Origin: Blastococcus sp. URHD0036
GTDB lineage: Bacteria; Actinomycetota; Actinomycetes; Mycobacteriales; Geodermatophilaceae
NCBI RefSeq assembly: GCF_000701365.1
Contig: NZ_JNIK01000004.1
Coordinates: 124,001 to 188,000 of the forward strand
Reading direction: 5' to 3'
Length of the DNA stretch: 64,000 nucleotides
The translations under genes were made by a program, and so were the position numbers. Of the stretch, positions 27,990 through 37,657 are shown piece after piece (the stretch's first letter is position 1; each line of letters begins with the position of its first letter). The notes below the pieces were generated by a model, which saw only the letters and a list, made by a program, of their open reading frames with translations, was not told the origin of the DNA and made no database searches.

Positions 27990-29416
27990 GAGGGACCTCC
28001 CGAGAAGGACAGGACACGGTGCGGAGCGGCGGTGCCCGCCGGCTGCGGGAGTGCGCAGAGGCCGGCGAGCAGGGCGAAGGGGACGTAGAGATAGACGTCG
28101 GTGAGCTGGTTCTCCACGAGACCGACGAGCAGCCACACGCCCAGGGCGACGAGCAGGACGCGCGGCAGGTCGCCCTGCCGGCGGGCGAGCGCCCGGGCGT
28201 CGAGGGCGCATCCGACGACAGCGAGGGCGAATGCGAGCGCGAGGAGCACGCCACCGGCGGCGAGCAGTTGCAGGTAGATGCTGTGGCCGTCGGCGATCAC
28301 GGGCAGCCCGATGCCGCGGAACGGCGAGTGCCCGAAGTCGACGAGGGCCTGGTCGGCGATTCCGGCGCGGATGGAGTCGCTCTCCGCCGCGCTGGCCGCG
28401 CCGGTGAGGCGGAGCGACTCCGCCAGACCGGTGACCGAGTCCGGCGCGACCGCGACCGTCACCGCGGCCGCACCGAGCAGCAGGCCGGCCGCCGGCACGA
28501 TCAGCCGCCGCCCGGCAGGCAGCACGCACAGGGTCACGAACACGCCGACGGCCGCGCCCACGAGCCCGCCGCGGCTGCCGCTGACCAGGAGGCCACCGGC
28601 GAGCACGGCGCCGACGCCGAGCCACGCGGCCCCGCGGGCGAGAGTCGACGTGGTGACGACCCGCCAGGTCACGACCGGCGCGACCAGCGCGATGGCCACG
28701 GCCAGGTGGTTGGGCTGGGCGCTGAGCCCGGCCTGGCGGCCGCCGATGTCGATGACCGGGATGAGAGCCGCGCTGATCCGGGTGACGCCGACCGCGTCGG
28801 TGAGCGCGACAGCTGCGCTGACGGCCGCGCCGAGCACCCAGGCGTCGGCCAGGCGGCCGGCCATGGCGGGCCGCACCCGGACTGCGAGGCAGGCCGCGAG
28901 CGGCAGGGCGGCCGCGGAGATCAGCCATCCCACGGCGCCGAGGACGTTCGCCGCGTGCCAGGTCGGCAGCGTCGCGGCGATGACGGCGGGGATCGGCACC
29001 TGCACCCGCCGCTCGAGGTAGGAGTCGGCGGTGGGCCAGACCTCGGAGGCGGCGAACACCAGCACGATCGCGGCCGGCAGCACGACGGCCCACGGGGGGA
29101 CGGCGAGCGAGCGCTTCCGCACGACCGCCACGGTGACCAGTACGAGGGTGGCGGCGGCCAGGGCCAGGTGCGCGACCTGGAAGCCGCCGATGCCGGCGCC
29201 GTTCCACGAGGCGGCACCGACCGCGACGGTCAGGAGCGCGAGGCCGACGGCGTCCGGACCCCGGAGCGCCGCGGCGACCGCACCCACCGCGAGCAGGACG
29301 ACGACGGCGACCAGCACGCTCAGACCGGCGACGCGGGGGACGTCGGCGAGCAGCACACCGGCGACCACGGCCGCGACCAGCGGCGGCACGAGCAGGGCCG
29401 TCCACCGGCGTGTCAC
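27986..29416 (-). CDS. O-antigen ligase/polymerase-like membrane protein (Wzy/WaaL family)
   Basis: A 476-residue protein with about twelve hydrophobic segments and the Wzy_C-type core: GGRQAGLSAQPNHLA, the VSGSRGGLVG motif, then GIGLPVIADGHSIYLQLLA with the conserved His in a large outer loop. It should polymerise or ligate lipid-linked repeat units on the outer face. GTG 29416 overlaps the stop of the flippase gene (GTGA). Confidence 0.85.
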   Translation of the reverse strand: MTRRWTALLVPPLVAAVVAGVLLADVPRVAGLSVLVAVVVLLAVGAVAAALRGPDAVGLALLTVAVGAASWNGAGIGGFQVAHLALAAATLVLVTVAVVRKRSLAVPPWAVVLPAAIVLVFAASEVWPTADSYLERRVQVPIPAVIAATLPTWHAANVLGAVGWLISAAALPLAACLAVRVRPAMAGRLADAWVLGAAVSAAVALTDAVGVTRISAALIPVIDIGGRQAGLSAQPNHLAVAIALVAPVVTWRVVTTSTLARGAAWLGVGAVLAGGLLVSGSRGGLVGAAVGVFVTLCVLPAGRRLIVPAAGLLLGAAAVTVAVAPDSVTGLAESLRLTGAASAAESDSIRAGIADQALVDFGHSPFRGIGLPVIADGHSIYLQLLAAGGVLLALAFALAVVGCALDARALARRQGDLPRVLLVALGVWLLVGLVENQLTDVYLYVPFALLAGLCALPQPAGTAAPHRVLSFSGGPS

Positions 29417-30639
29417 GAGGGCACCCCCGCGGCCGCCGGAGGAACCGTCACGGTAGCGGGCCGGCGGGCGCCCAGCGCCATCGAGACGAGGGCGAGCGCG
29501 GTCGCGGCCACCAGGCCCCAGGCCAGCCCCTCCACCCCGCCAAGCGCCATGCCGAGCACGGCTGCGGCCACGAGGGTCGTGAACTGCACGAGCTGCTGGC
29601 CGAACAGGGCGCGACCGCGCCGGTCGCCGCGCAGCTGCGCCTGCAGCGGCACGGTCAGCGCCGCGATCGCGGTCTGCAGGGCGATGGGGGCGACCAGGTC
29701 GGCAAAGCCGGTGTACTGCGGGAACAGCGCCTCCAGCAGCACGTTCCGCAGCGGGATCGCGAGCAGCACGACCAGGCCCACGCCGGCCATGGCGATCGTC
29801 GCGACACGGCGGGCGCGGCGGAGGGCAGCGTCGTCCCCGGCGGCCGAGAGGCGGGCCAGCACCGGGGTCAGCAGGACCAGCAGCGCGGCCATCAGCGTGA
29901 CCGCGGGCTGGAAGACCAGCAGTTGCACGGCGCGCAGGCCGGCGGTGTCCCGCTCGCTCAGCACGGCGCCGGCGAGCAGCAGGACGACATAGACCTGCAC
30001 CTGGCCGAGCACCGAGGTGAGGGTGAGCCAACCGGAGAGGTAACGGCTCTCCCGTACCCAGGCCCCGGGGTGCACGGGCCACTGCCGGGCCGGCAGCGCG
30101 AAGGCGGCCGCGGCTGCCAACGCCCCGGCGCCCCAGGCGAGGGCCAGCGGGCCGACCGACCAGCTGCCGGCCACCCAGACGACACCCAGAGCGGCGAGCT
30201 GCACGACCGCCCACACGCCGTCGACGACGAGCGCGCGCACGGTGTCGCCGCGGGCCAGCAGCACGTAGCGGGCGGCGTCGGCGAGCAGCACGAACGGCAC
30301 CCACGGCACGAAGACCAGCAGCGCCGGCACGAGGACCGCGCCGACCAGGCAGACCAGAGCGCTGAGGGCGCCGAGGACGGCGGCGGTGCCGAGGGCCGAG
30401 CGCTCCAGCGCCGTCCGTCGGTCCGGAGCGGTCGCCGGCAGGTGCGCGAGCAGCGACTCCCCGACGACCGCGCGGGCGCCGGCGAGCAGCACGGTGACGA
30501 CGGCGTAGGCGAGGACGAAGCCGCCGAAGTCGTCGGGGGAGAGCACGGCCGAGGCGAGGAAGGCCGTGAGGTAGTTGCTGGCGGAGCTGACGACCTGGTC
30601 GGCGATCCCGGCGGCCGCCCGTCGGCGGGTGGGGATCAC
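29413..30639 (-). CDS. polysaccharide repeat-unit flippase (Wzx/MATE-like)
   Basis: A 408-residue polytopic protein with twelve or so hydrophobic segments, related to Wzx/PST transporters. The N-terminus reads DQVVSSASNYLTAFLASAVL followed by FGGFVLAYAV, a pattern typical of these proteins. It should flip undecaprenyl-linked repeat units made by the glycosyltransferases in the same operon. Start and stop overlap neighbouring genes by four bases. Confidence 0.82.
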   Translation of the reverse strand: MIPTRRRAAAGIADQVVSSASNYLTAFLASAVLSPDDFGGFVLAYAVVTVLLAGARAVVGESLLAHLPATAPDRRTALERSALGTAAVLGALSALVCLVGAVLVPALLVFVPWVPFVLLADAARYVLLARGDTVRALVVDGVWAVVQLAALGVVWVAGSWSVGPLALAWGAGALAAAAAFALPARQWPVHPGAWVRESRYLSGWLTLTSVLGQVQVYVVLLLAGAVLSERDTAGLRAVQLLVFQPAVTLMAALLVLLTPVLARLSAAGDDAALRRARRVATIAMAGVGLVVLLAIPLRNVLLEALFPQYTGFADLVAPIALQTAIAALTVPLQAQLRGDRRGRALFGQQLVQFTTLVAAAVLGMALGGVEGLAWGLVAATALALVSMALGARRPATVTVPPAAAGVPS

Positions 30640-31313
30640 CAGATCTGCGAGGTGGTGCGCGTGAAGAACGGTGCTTCCGGGTCGAGCTCCCGCACCCCTC
30701 GCGCCGGGACCCCGGCGAAGACCCGGGAGCCGGTCAGCTTGCGGCTGACGACCGAGCCGGCGGCGATCAGCGCACAGTCGGGCACCTCGGTGCCCGGGAG
30801 CAGGAGGCAGCGGCTGGCGACCAGCGAGTGGTGGCCGATCCGGATCGGTTCCGTCGTCTGGCGCACCGTGTCGATGTCCACCGCGTGCGTCTGCACGATG
30901 ATCCCGTAGCCCGCCAGTCCGGAGAAGTCGGCGAGCTCGACCAGGTCGCAGGCGTCGATGAAGTGCAGCACGGTGACCACCGCGTGCCGGCCCATGATCA
31001 GAGCGGGTCGGCGGTCCTGGCCGGCGAAGTAGCCCTTGTCGGCGCGGACGGCGTTCACCCAGACGAGCATGTTGATGATGGAGCTGTCACCCATGCGTAC
31101 CTCCGAGCACCCGCGGAGCAGGTTGAGGTGGCCGATGCGGGCGCCCTCGCCCATCTCGAGGGAGTCGACGTCGACGATCGACCGGCCGATCGAGGCGGTC
31201 GGGTGCAGGCGGTAGCCCAGCAGCCGGGTGTGCACGAACCGCCGGAGGCCGCCGGGCAGGAGGACGCACAGCACGGCGAGCGCGGTGCGCAGGGTGCGGG
31301 GACGGACGGTCAC
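30636..31313 (-). CDS. hexapeptide-repeat acyltransferase (WcaF/LbH type)
   Basis: A 225-residue left-handed beta-helix acyltransferase. Hexapeptide-like turns run from HPTASIGRSIVDVDSL to VPDCALIAAGSVV. A basic hydrophobic N-terminus may hold it at the membrane. It probably acetylates a sugar of the repeat unit; donor and acceptor are not determinable. GTG 31313 overlaps the methyltransferase stop. Confidence 0.8.
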   Translation of the reverse strand: MTVRPRTLRTALAVLCVLLPGGLRRFVHTRLLGYRLHPTASIGRSIVDVDSLEMGEGARIGHLNLLRGCSEVRMGDSSIINMLVWVNAVRADKGYFAGQDRRPALIMGRHAVVTVLHFIDACDLVELADFSGLAGYGIIVQTHAVDIDTVRQTTEPIRIGHHSLVASRCLLLPGTEVPDCALIAAGSVVSRKLTGSRVFAGVPARGVRELDPEAPFFTRTTSQIW

Positions 31314-32074
31314 GAGGAGCTCCCGAGGGTGGTCGCGGGCGAGGTGATCCACGGCTGCTCGACGGCGAGGTCCTTGCGGACGACGAAGCCGAAGATGTTG
31401 CCTTGGCGGCGAGCCAGGCCGTTCAGCGCCGCGTTGAGCAGCGGGACGGCGGCGCGGCGTCCCGACAGCAGGCCGCGCATGGAGGGCGTCAGGGCGCGGT
31501 CGCTGCCGATCAGCCACGCGGAGGTGAACTCGACGGGCACGGCGTGCGCGGGATCGAAGGAGGCGACGGTCTTGACCACCTCGCGCCGGGTCCAGCGGTA
31601 GACGTGGTTGGGCACCGCGGTGCCGTCGACGCCGCCGGTGACCCCGCCGCCGTCGCGGACCGCGTCGTGCTCGTAGACCCCGGCCAGGCCGAGGCGGCAG
31701 GCCAGCCGCATGAGCGGGGAGTCCTGGTTCTCGACGGCGACGACGGTCTTGCGGGCCAGCCGGTACATCTCGTACAGCGCCTGGTGCGGCCGCGAGCAGT
31801 GGTGCAACCCGGCGTGGGCGAACACGTGGTCGAAGCTGCCGTCGGGCAGGTCGACGGCGTGCGCGTCGGTGGTCAGCCCGCCGCTCAGCCGGCTCGACGG
31901 GGAGTCGGGCTCCAGGTTGGCGAAGACGACGTCCTCGAGCCCGAGGTCCGCGGCGACGGCCTGGTCGAACTCGCCGGCGAACTGCACGAACACCCGGTCG
32001 GACCGCTGGATCACGCCGGCGTCGAGCAGCCTGCCGAGGATCCGTGCGTACGCGCCGGCTCCGGCCTCAGCCAT
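31310..32074 (-). CDS. SAM-dependent methyltransferase
   Basis: A 254-residue class I methyltransferase. The SAM-binding Gly motif is weak (VFVQFAGEFDQAVA), but the acidic residue after strand 2 (ANLEPDS) and the post-motif sequence LPDGSFDHVFAHAGLHHCSRP are typical of Methyltransf_11 members. In this setting it likely methylates a sugar or lipid intermediate of the polysaccharide. Overlaps the upstream GT4 gene by 8 bases. Confidence 0.78.
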   Translation of the reverse strand: MAEAGAGAYARILGRLLDAGVIQRSDRVFVQFAGEFDQAVAADLGLEDVVFANLEPDSPSSRLSGGLTTDAHAVDLPDGSFDHVFAHAGLHHCSRPHQALYEMYRLARKTVVAVENQDSPLMRLACRLGLAGVYEHDAVRDGGGVTGGVDGTAVPNHVYRWTRREVVKTVASFDPAHAVPVEFTSAWLIGSDRALTPSMRGLLSGRRAAVPLLNAALNGLARRQGNIFGFVVRKDLAVEQPWITSPATTLGSSS

Positions 32075-33221
32075 GCGACATCTCCCTCGTGCGCTGCGCG
32101 GCCGTGTAGACCGCCGTCAGGTTGTCGATCCACGCCGGGATCGAGAAGTACGTCTCGTACGCCGACCGGCAGGCCGCCGAGAGGGCGGCCCGGTCGCGTT
32201 CGACTCCGGCGAGTGCGGCGGCGAGCTCGTCGCGGGCCGGCTCACGGGGCACGACGGCGCCGGTGCCGTGCCGGGTGACGTCGTCGGCCGCGCCGTTGCC
32301 CGCCCAGGCGACGGTCGGGACGCCGGCCGCCAGCGCCTCGACGTAGGTGAGCGGCGGGCCGGCCTCGGGCCAGAGGCTGGGCACGACCAGGCCGGTGTAG
32401 CCGGGCAGCAGCGCGCGGACCGCGGCGTTGGTCCGGCCGCCGAGCAGCCGCACCCCTGGGCGGGCGCGTAGCTCACCGGCCAGCTCACCGTCGCCGACCA
32501 CGTCCAGCTCCACGCCTTGGGGCCACAGCTCCAGCAGCTCTCGGACGCCCTTCTCCGCCGACAGCCGGCCGAGGAAGAGCCACCGCGCCGATCCCGGGGG
32601 GGCCGGCGACGCGCCCGGGACGTCGGCGACGGCGTTGGGGACGACGGTGAAGCGCGCCGGGTCCACCCCGGCGACGGCGAACTCGTCGACGGCGCGCTGC
32701 GAGATGGCGACCAACCGGTCGGCCCGGCGGACGACGGGACCGGTGGCAGCACCGTGCCGCCCGGCGACCGCGAGCGGGAGCGTCGCGATGCGGGAATCCC
32801 GGAAGCAGCCGTGTCGCAGCCCGGCCCAGCGGTCGGTGAGGCAGTCGGTACAGCGGTGCCCGTCGCGCAGCAGGGTCGCGGCGGCGCACATCGGCCGGAA
32901 GTTGTGCAGCGTGGCGACCACCGGGCCCGTCCAGCGGTCGAGCCAGCGGGTGCCGAAGTTGGGGAAGAGGTTGTGCACGTGCACGACGTCAGGGGCGGCG
33001 GCGCGCAGCTGCGCCGTCGGGTCCGGGCCGAGGCCGGTCGCGATCGTCGCGGCCGCCTCCAGGCGGTAGCTGCGCCGGCGCCGTCGCTCGTCGTGGGACT
33101 GGCTGACCAGCGTGACCTCGTGTCCGGCGGCCGTCAGCGCCTCGACCTGAGCGCGGACGACGACGTCCTCACCGCTCGGGACGTCGGCGGCGTGGAAGCT
33201 GTGCACGACGGCGACCTTCAC
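32067..33221 (-). CDS. GT4-family glycosyltransferase
   Basis: A 384-residue GT-B enzyme. The N-terminal domain begins VKVAVVHSFHAADVPSGE with an Arg/Lys-rich acceptor region; a Cys-rich insert (RCTDCLTDRWAGLRHGCFR) is common in this subgroup. The C-terminal donor domain has FLGRLSAEKGVRELL and the EX7E-like PEAGPPLTYVEALAAG. GTG 33221 overlaps the stop of the next glycosyltransferase gene. Sugar specificity unknown. Confidence 0.87.
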   Translation of the reverse strand: MKVAVVHSFHAADVPSGEDVVVRAQVEALTAAGHEVTLVSQSHDERRRRRSYRLEAAATIATGLGPDPTAQLRAAAPDVVHVHNLFPNFGTRWLDRWTGPVVATLHNFRPMCAAATLLRDGHRCTDCLTDRWAGLRHGCFRDSRIATLPLAVAGRHGAATGPVVRRADRLVAISQRAVDEFAVAGVDPARFTVVPNAVADVPGASPAPPGSARWLFLGRLSAEKGVRELLELWPQGVELDVVGDGELAGELRARPGVRLLGGRTNAAVRALLPGYTGLVVPSLWPEAGPPLTYVEALAAGVPTVAWAGNGAADDVTRHGTGAVVPREPARDELAAALAGVERDRAALSAACRSAYETYFSIPAWIDNLTAVYTAAQRTREMSHG

Positions 33222-34462
33222 GCCGCCTCCGCCCGGGAGACCGGGCGCCGCCCGGCGAGCTGTTCGACCCAGCGGACGTAGGCGTCGCGGGCGGCGCTGG
33301 AGTCGAGGACGTCGCGGGCGAAGGCGCGCCCGCACGCGGCGAGGGCGCGGCCCAGCGCGTCGTCCCCGGCGATCCGGACCACCGCGTCGAGCAGGGCGGC
33401 CGGATCGGCGGGCGCGACGCGGAGGCCGCCTCCGGAGGCGGTCATCTCGGCGGCGCTCGCGCTCAGCGGCGAGGTCGCGGCGACGACCGGCCGGCCGGCG
33501 GCGAAGTAGGAGGTGAGTTTGCTGGGAACGCACATCTCGGCGATCTCGGGCCGCTCGTTGAGCACCAGCACGTCGGCGGCGCGCAGCGCGGTCTCGAACA
33601 CGCCGTCCGGCAGCGGGTCGAGGAACTGCAGCGTGCGCAGGTCCCCGGCCAATGTCTCCAGGGAGCGCCGCTGGTGACCGTCGCCGAGGAACACGAAGCG
33701 CACCGGCAGTCCGCGGGCCTGAGCCGTCCGGGCCGCCTCGACGACGCTCTCCAGCCCCTGCTTGGCGCCCATGTTGCCGGCGTGCAGGGCGATGACCTCG
33801 TCATCGCGCCAGCCGAGCTCCCGGCGCAGCGCGAGGGGGTCGCCGGTCGCGGACCGGACGTGGGTCCAGTTCCGGATGGTCGTGATGCGGTCGTCGTCCA
33901 CGCCGAGGCGGACGAGCGACTCGCGGAAGCGGTCGTGGATGGCCGCCACGCCGTCGGCGGCGCGGAGCAGCCGGCGCTCGAGCGCGGCGGTGGCCGCGGC
34001 CTCGCGGCCCGTCAGCGCACTGACCTCGACCGCGGCGCGGCTGTAGAGGTCCTGGACGACGACGCCGACAGGGGTGCCGCCGGTCAGCCGCCGCCCCAGG
34101 GCGGCAGCGACGGTGAGCAGTGCCGGGCTCACGGCGAGGACGACGTCGGGCCGGGGCACCCGGACGGTGGCGGCGCGCGCGGCGAAGGCCGCCTCCATGA
34201 GGATGCGGGTGCGGCCGGACGGGGTCCGGGGGATCGGGTGCGGCACCCGGAGGTGGTGGACACCGTCCTCGACGGTCCGGTACGTGCGGGGGGCATACCC
34301 CTCGGACAGGGACCACTGGGGGTAGTGCGGGAGGCCGGTGACGGCGTGGACCTCGTGCCCGGCGTCGGCCAGGAAGCGCACCATCCCGGTGGTGTAGGGC
34401 GCGATGCCGGTGGTCTCGGGGGCGTAGTTCAGACCGAGGACGAGCACGCGGAGCCCGGTCAT
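33218..34462 (-). CDS. GT4-family glycosyltransferase (WcaI-like)
   Basis: A 414-residue GT-B enzyme. The start RVLVLGLNYAPETTGIAPYT and GLPHYPQWSLSEGY are hallmarks of the WcaI/colanic-acid-type group, which often transfers fucose. The donor domain contains ALHAGNMGAKQGLESVV and VPSKLTSYFAAGRPVVA. ATG 34462 has a strong ribosome site (AGAGGAGG) and begins the coupled operon running down to the lipoprotein gene. The GDP-fucose synthase gene lies just upstream in the same direction, consistent with fucosyl transfer (inference). Confidence 0.88.
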   Translation of the reverse strand: MTGLRVLVLGLNYAPETTGIAPYTTGMVRFLADAGHEVHAVTGLPHYPQWSLSEGYAPRTYRTVEDGVHHLRVPHPIPRTPSGRTRILMEAAFAARAATVRVPRPDVVLAVSPALLTVAAALGRRLTGGTPVGVVVQDLYSRAAVEVSALTGREAAATAALERRLLRAADGVAAIHDRFRESLVRLGVDDDRITTIRNWTHVRSATGDPLALRRELGWRDDEVIALHAGNMGAKQGLESVVEAARTAQARGLPVRFVFLGDGHQRRSLETLAGDLRTLQFLDPLPDGVFETALRAADVLVLNERPEIAEMCVPSKLTSYFAAGRPVVAATSPLSASAAEMTASGGGLRVAPADPAALLDAVVRIAGDDALGRALAACGRAFARDVLDSSAARDAYVRWVEQLAGRRPVSRAEAA

Positions 34463-34630
34463 CGTGCCTCCTCTCTGGTCTGTCCGGCCGGCTGGGAGCA
34501 CGGCGGGCCGGAGCCATGAGGCCATGCACTCGTGGATCCGGCCATCACCCGACCGGGGGTCCCGTCCGCAGCGCGCGGGGAGTGGAGCGCCGTCTCCCCC
34601 CAAGGGGTCGACCGCGCCGGCGCCGAGGCG

Positions 34631-35599
34631 TCAGGAGGCCTCGGACATGCGCTCGGGGGCGACGTTGTCGCAGAACCACGCGTAGCTGTCAGCGAGCCCC
34701 TCGCGCAGCCCGGTGGTCGGCGCCCACCCGAGGTCGGTGATCCGGCTGACGTCGAGCAGCTTGCGGGGCGTCCCGTCGGGCTTGGACGTGTCGAACACGA
34801 GCTCACCCCGGTAGCCGACGACGTCGGCCACGAGCTCCGCGAGCTCGCGGATGGTCACGTCCTCCCCGGTGCCGACGTTGATCGTCTCCGGCTCGTCGTA
34901 GTGCTCGAGGAGGTGGACGCAGGCGCGGGCCAGGTCGTCGACGTGGAGGAACTCGCGGCGCGGCGTGCCGGTGCCCCAGATGGTCACCGACGGCGCACCG
35001 GTGCGGGCGGCCTCGTGGAAGCGCTGGATCATCCCGGGGATGACGTGGCTGTTCATCGGGTCGTAGTTGTCGCCGGGCCCGTACAGGTTGGTGGGCATCA
35101 CGGAGATGTAGTGGACGCCGTGCTGGCGGCGCAGGGCCTGGATGTGCAGGATCCCGGCGATCTTGGCGATGGCGTAGGCGTCGTTGGTCGGCTCGAGCGC
35201 GCCGGTCATCAGCGAGTCCTCGCGGATCGGCTGGGCGGCGAACTTCGGGTAGATGCAGCTCGAGCCGAGGAACAGCAGCTTGCTGGTGCCGTAGCGCGCC
35301 GCGGCGTCCAGGACGTTGACCTGGATCCGCAGGTTGTCGGAGATGAAGTCGGCCGGATAGGTCGAGTTGGCGATGATGCCGCCGACCTTGGCGGCCGCCA
35401 GCACGACGGTGGCGGGGCGGTGGGCGGCGAAGAAGGCGTCCACGGCCGCGCCGTCACGGAGGTCCAGTTCATCGGAGCTCCGGGTCAGCAGGTCGGTGAA
35501 GCCGAGCCCCTGGAGACGGCGGAGGACGGCGCTCCCGACGAGCCCCCGATGGCCCGCGACGTAGGTACGCGCGTGCCGGTCGAGCGGTGCTGGCGTCAT
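34631..35599 (-). CDS. fcl: GDP-L-fucose synthase
   Basis: A 322-residue SDR epimerase/reductase that converts GDP-4-keto-6-deoxymannose to GDP-L-fucose with NADPH. Motifs: [15 protein letters not shown] (cofactor), [15 protein letters not shown] (catalytic Ser/Cys region), [11 protein letters not shown] (Tyr-Lys), [15 protein letters not shown] and [12 protein letters not shown]. It needs the product of Gmd, encoded at 12.4-13.4 kb. ATG 35599 gives the normal N-terminus; a 168-base gap separates it from the next operon gene. Confidence 0.94.
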   Translation of the reverse strand: MTPAPLDRHARTYVAGHRGLVGSAVLRRLQGLGFTDLLTRSSDELDLRDGAAVDAFFAAHRPATVVLAAAKVGGIIANSTYPADFISDNLRIQVNVLDAAARYGTSKLLFLGSSCIYPKFAAQPIREDSLMTGALEPTNDAYAIAKIAGILHIQALRRQHGVHYISVMPTNLYGPGDNYDPMNSHVIPGMIQRFHEAARTGAPSVTIWGTGTPRREFLHVDDLARACVHLLEHYDEPETINVGTGEDVTIRELAELVADVVGYRGELVFDTSKPDGTPRKLLDVSRITDLGWAPTTGLREGLADSYAWFCDNVAPERMSEAS

Positions 35600-35861
35600 G
35601 GGGTGTCTCCGCGGTCTCGGGCGTGCTCCGAACGGTCGGCGAACCGTCGACCACGTGGCTCCTATCCCGGGGGAGCGACCGCGATCAAGGCCATGGGTGG
35701 ACATCAGCCCCGCACGGGGTCCCCCGATCGGTCGTCGGCCACCCGATCGGGTGCTCCGCCGGCTGACGCGTGATCCGCGCTCAGCGGTGCCTCCCAACCG
35801 TCGGCTGGCGGGTCGAGGAGGGGGCGAGGCAGTGCGCAGGCTCAGGGGCCCGGAGGCGCCC

Positions 35862-36041
35862 TCAGCGGCAGACGGGCACCGCGACGTCGGTGTTGTGGAT
35901 GTACGGGCCGCCGGGGACGTCGCCGTTCATGAACGAGTTCGCCGGTGTCCAGCGGCCGTTCCACTCGTCGGACTCGACGAGGTACCAGAACCCGTCCGGC
36001 GTCACGCTGGGGACGCTGGGCGCGTGGGTCACGGACCCCAC
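35862..36041 (-). pseudogene. possible remnant of a small secreted protein
   Basis: In the 786-base gap between fcl and the next flippase gene, the minus strand encodes a short segment containing [34 protein letters not shown] and a final DVAVPVC. It looks like the C-terminal part of the small exported SH3-like proteins found in actinobacteria (weak recognition). The frame is closed upstream by a TAG at 36126-36128 and has only GTG starts, with no signal peptide, so it seems 5'-truncated. A plus-strand frame over the same bases (35770-36129) looks like antisense. The rest of this gap (35600-35861 and 36130-36385) shows no gene; a promoter for the flippase gene probably lies in it. Confidence 0.4.
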
Positions 36042-36385
36042 TGGTGCGGGCGCGCAGATGGTCGGGACGGTGCTCTGGCGGGAGATCAGCCGCGACAGCC
36101 GGTTTGTCCGGTTCGCCGTCGCCGACTAGGTGAGCTCCTGGCCCACGGTTCTGTTCGTCCCCGTCGGCCGGCGGACGGTTCCCGCGCTGCCGGTGGCGGC
36201 AGCGCCGGCTGCACAACGCGGACGCAGCGTCCCGTCGAGACGCGCGCTCAGGAGGAGCCGTCCCAAGGCCGCCGCACCTCATCCCAAGAGGTGACGGGGG
36301 GCTGTGCGCCGCCGGTAGGACGCCGATCATCGATCCAGGACCCTCGAGCATCGCTCCGGCGGTCGGGACCGGCCGGAGGGGGAGC

Positions 36386-37657
36386 ATGGGCGCGCGCACG
36401 GACCGCACCGCCGGTCGTCTGGCCCTCGGGCTCGCCGACTCCGCCGTCTCGAGCATCGGCAACCTCGGCGTCAGCGTGCTGGCGGCCCACCTCTGCTCGC
36501 TGACCGGCTTCGGCGTCTTCGCCACGGCGATGCTCGTGCTGCTGCTCGCCACCATGGCCGCGCGCAGTGGCCACGGGGAGGCTCTGGTGCTGCGCATCCG
36601 GGACGGTGGCGCGTCGCCGGCGGACGTACAGGACTCGACGACGTCGGTCGTGCGGCTGTCCGGGGCGCTGGGCGGCGGGATCGCCGTCCTGGCGACCGTC
36701 GTGGGGTTCGTCGCCGGCTTCGGCGAGGGGTTGACCACCGTGCTGGTCGCCGCGGCCGCCCTCCCGCTGCTGTGCCTCCAGGACCACCTGCGCTGGATCG
36801 AGTACGCCCGCGGCGCCAGCCAGCACGCCCTGGTCAACAACGCCCTCTGGACCGGCACCTCTCTCGGCGCGCTCGCGGCCGCAGCCGCGGTCGTCCCGCA
36901 CCCCGTGTCCGCGCCGCTGTGCCTCGCGGCGTGGGCGGCAGGCACGATCCCGGGCATCGCCTACGGACTACGGCGCACCGGCGTCTCGCTCACCCCCGCG
37001 CTGCGGCCCGGCTGGCTCCAGCGGAACCGGCGGCTGGCGACACCGCTGTTCCTCGACTTCACCCTGACCCAGGCCACCGCCCAGGGGGCCACGCTCGTCA
37101 TCGCCGCCCTCGCCGGGCCACTGGACATGGCCGCGATCCGCAAGGGGCAGATCTGGTTGGGGGCGGCCGCCGTCGCGACGACCGGTCTGCTCGCCGCGCT
37201 GCAGCCGCTGCTCGCGCAGCGGGCCGCCGTCCAGGGCCACGCCGCCACGGTCCGTCTCGGCACCCTGCTCGGCCTGGCGGGCATGGCCGGCCTCCTCTTG
37301 TACGGGCTCGTCGTCGCCCTTCTCCCAGGGGATCTCGCCCGTGTGCTCGTCGGGGAGGGCTGGGACGAGGCCCGTCCCTTCGTCTGGCCCCTGGCGGTGC
37401 AAGCGGCCGCAGGTCTGCTCGGAGGGTGCTGGGGCCTGAGCCTGCGGGTCACGGGCCGGCTGGCGGCTCAGGTGCGCTGGCGGACGGTCCTGGGGCCGCT
37501 GTCCCTGGTCGTCGTCGCCGTCGTGACCGCCGGTGCGGGCGCGGTCGCCGGCACCTGGGCGCTGGCGGCGGTCGCCGCGGGCACCACGGCCGTCTGGGGA
37601 GTCCTGCTCGCCACGGCTGATCGAGAGGAGCGCCGGCGTGTACCCGTCATCGTCTGA
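36386..37657 (+). CDS. polysaccharide flippase-like membrane protein (second Wzx)
   Basis: A 423-residue polytopic protein with about twelve hydrophobic segments. The N-terminus (GLADSAVSSIGNLGVSVLAAHL, FGVFATAMLV) matches the PST/Wzx style. It is not closely similar to the flippase at 29.4-30.6 kb and should serve a different repeat unit. A ribosome site (GGAGGGGG) precedes ATG 36386. Its end overlaps the start of the ligase gene by 20 bases. Confidence 0.8.
   Translation: MGARTDRTAGRLALGLADSAVSSIGNLGVSVLAAHLCSLTGFGVFATAMLVLLLATMAARSGHGEALVLRIRDGGASPADVQDSTTSVVRLSGALGGGIAVLATVVGFVAGFGEGLTTVLVAAAALPLLCLQDHLRWIEYARGASQHALVNNALWTGTSLGALAAAAAVVPHPVSAPLCLAAWAAGTIPGIAYGLRRTGVSLTPALRPGWLQRNRRLATPLFLDFTLTQATAQGATLVIAALAGPLDMAAIRKGQIWLGAAAVATTGLLAALQPLLAQRAAVQGHAATVRLGTLLGLAGMAGLLLYGLVVALLPGDLARVLVGEGWDEARPFVWPLAVQAAAGLLGGCWGLSLRVTGRLAAQVRWRTVLGPLSLVVVAVVTAGAGAVAGTWALAAVAAGTTAVWGVLLATADREERRRVPVIV

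Noticed and set aside
35770-36129. 119-codon plus-strand frame in the gap after fcl
   Set aside because: The opposite strand encodes a more protein-like tail with Trp/Asn-rich motifs; the plus frame reads like its antisense and has no ribosome site.
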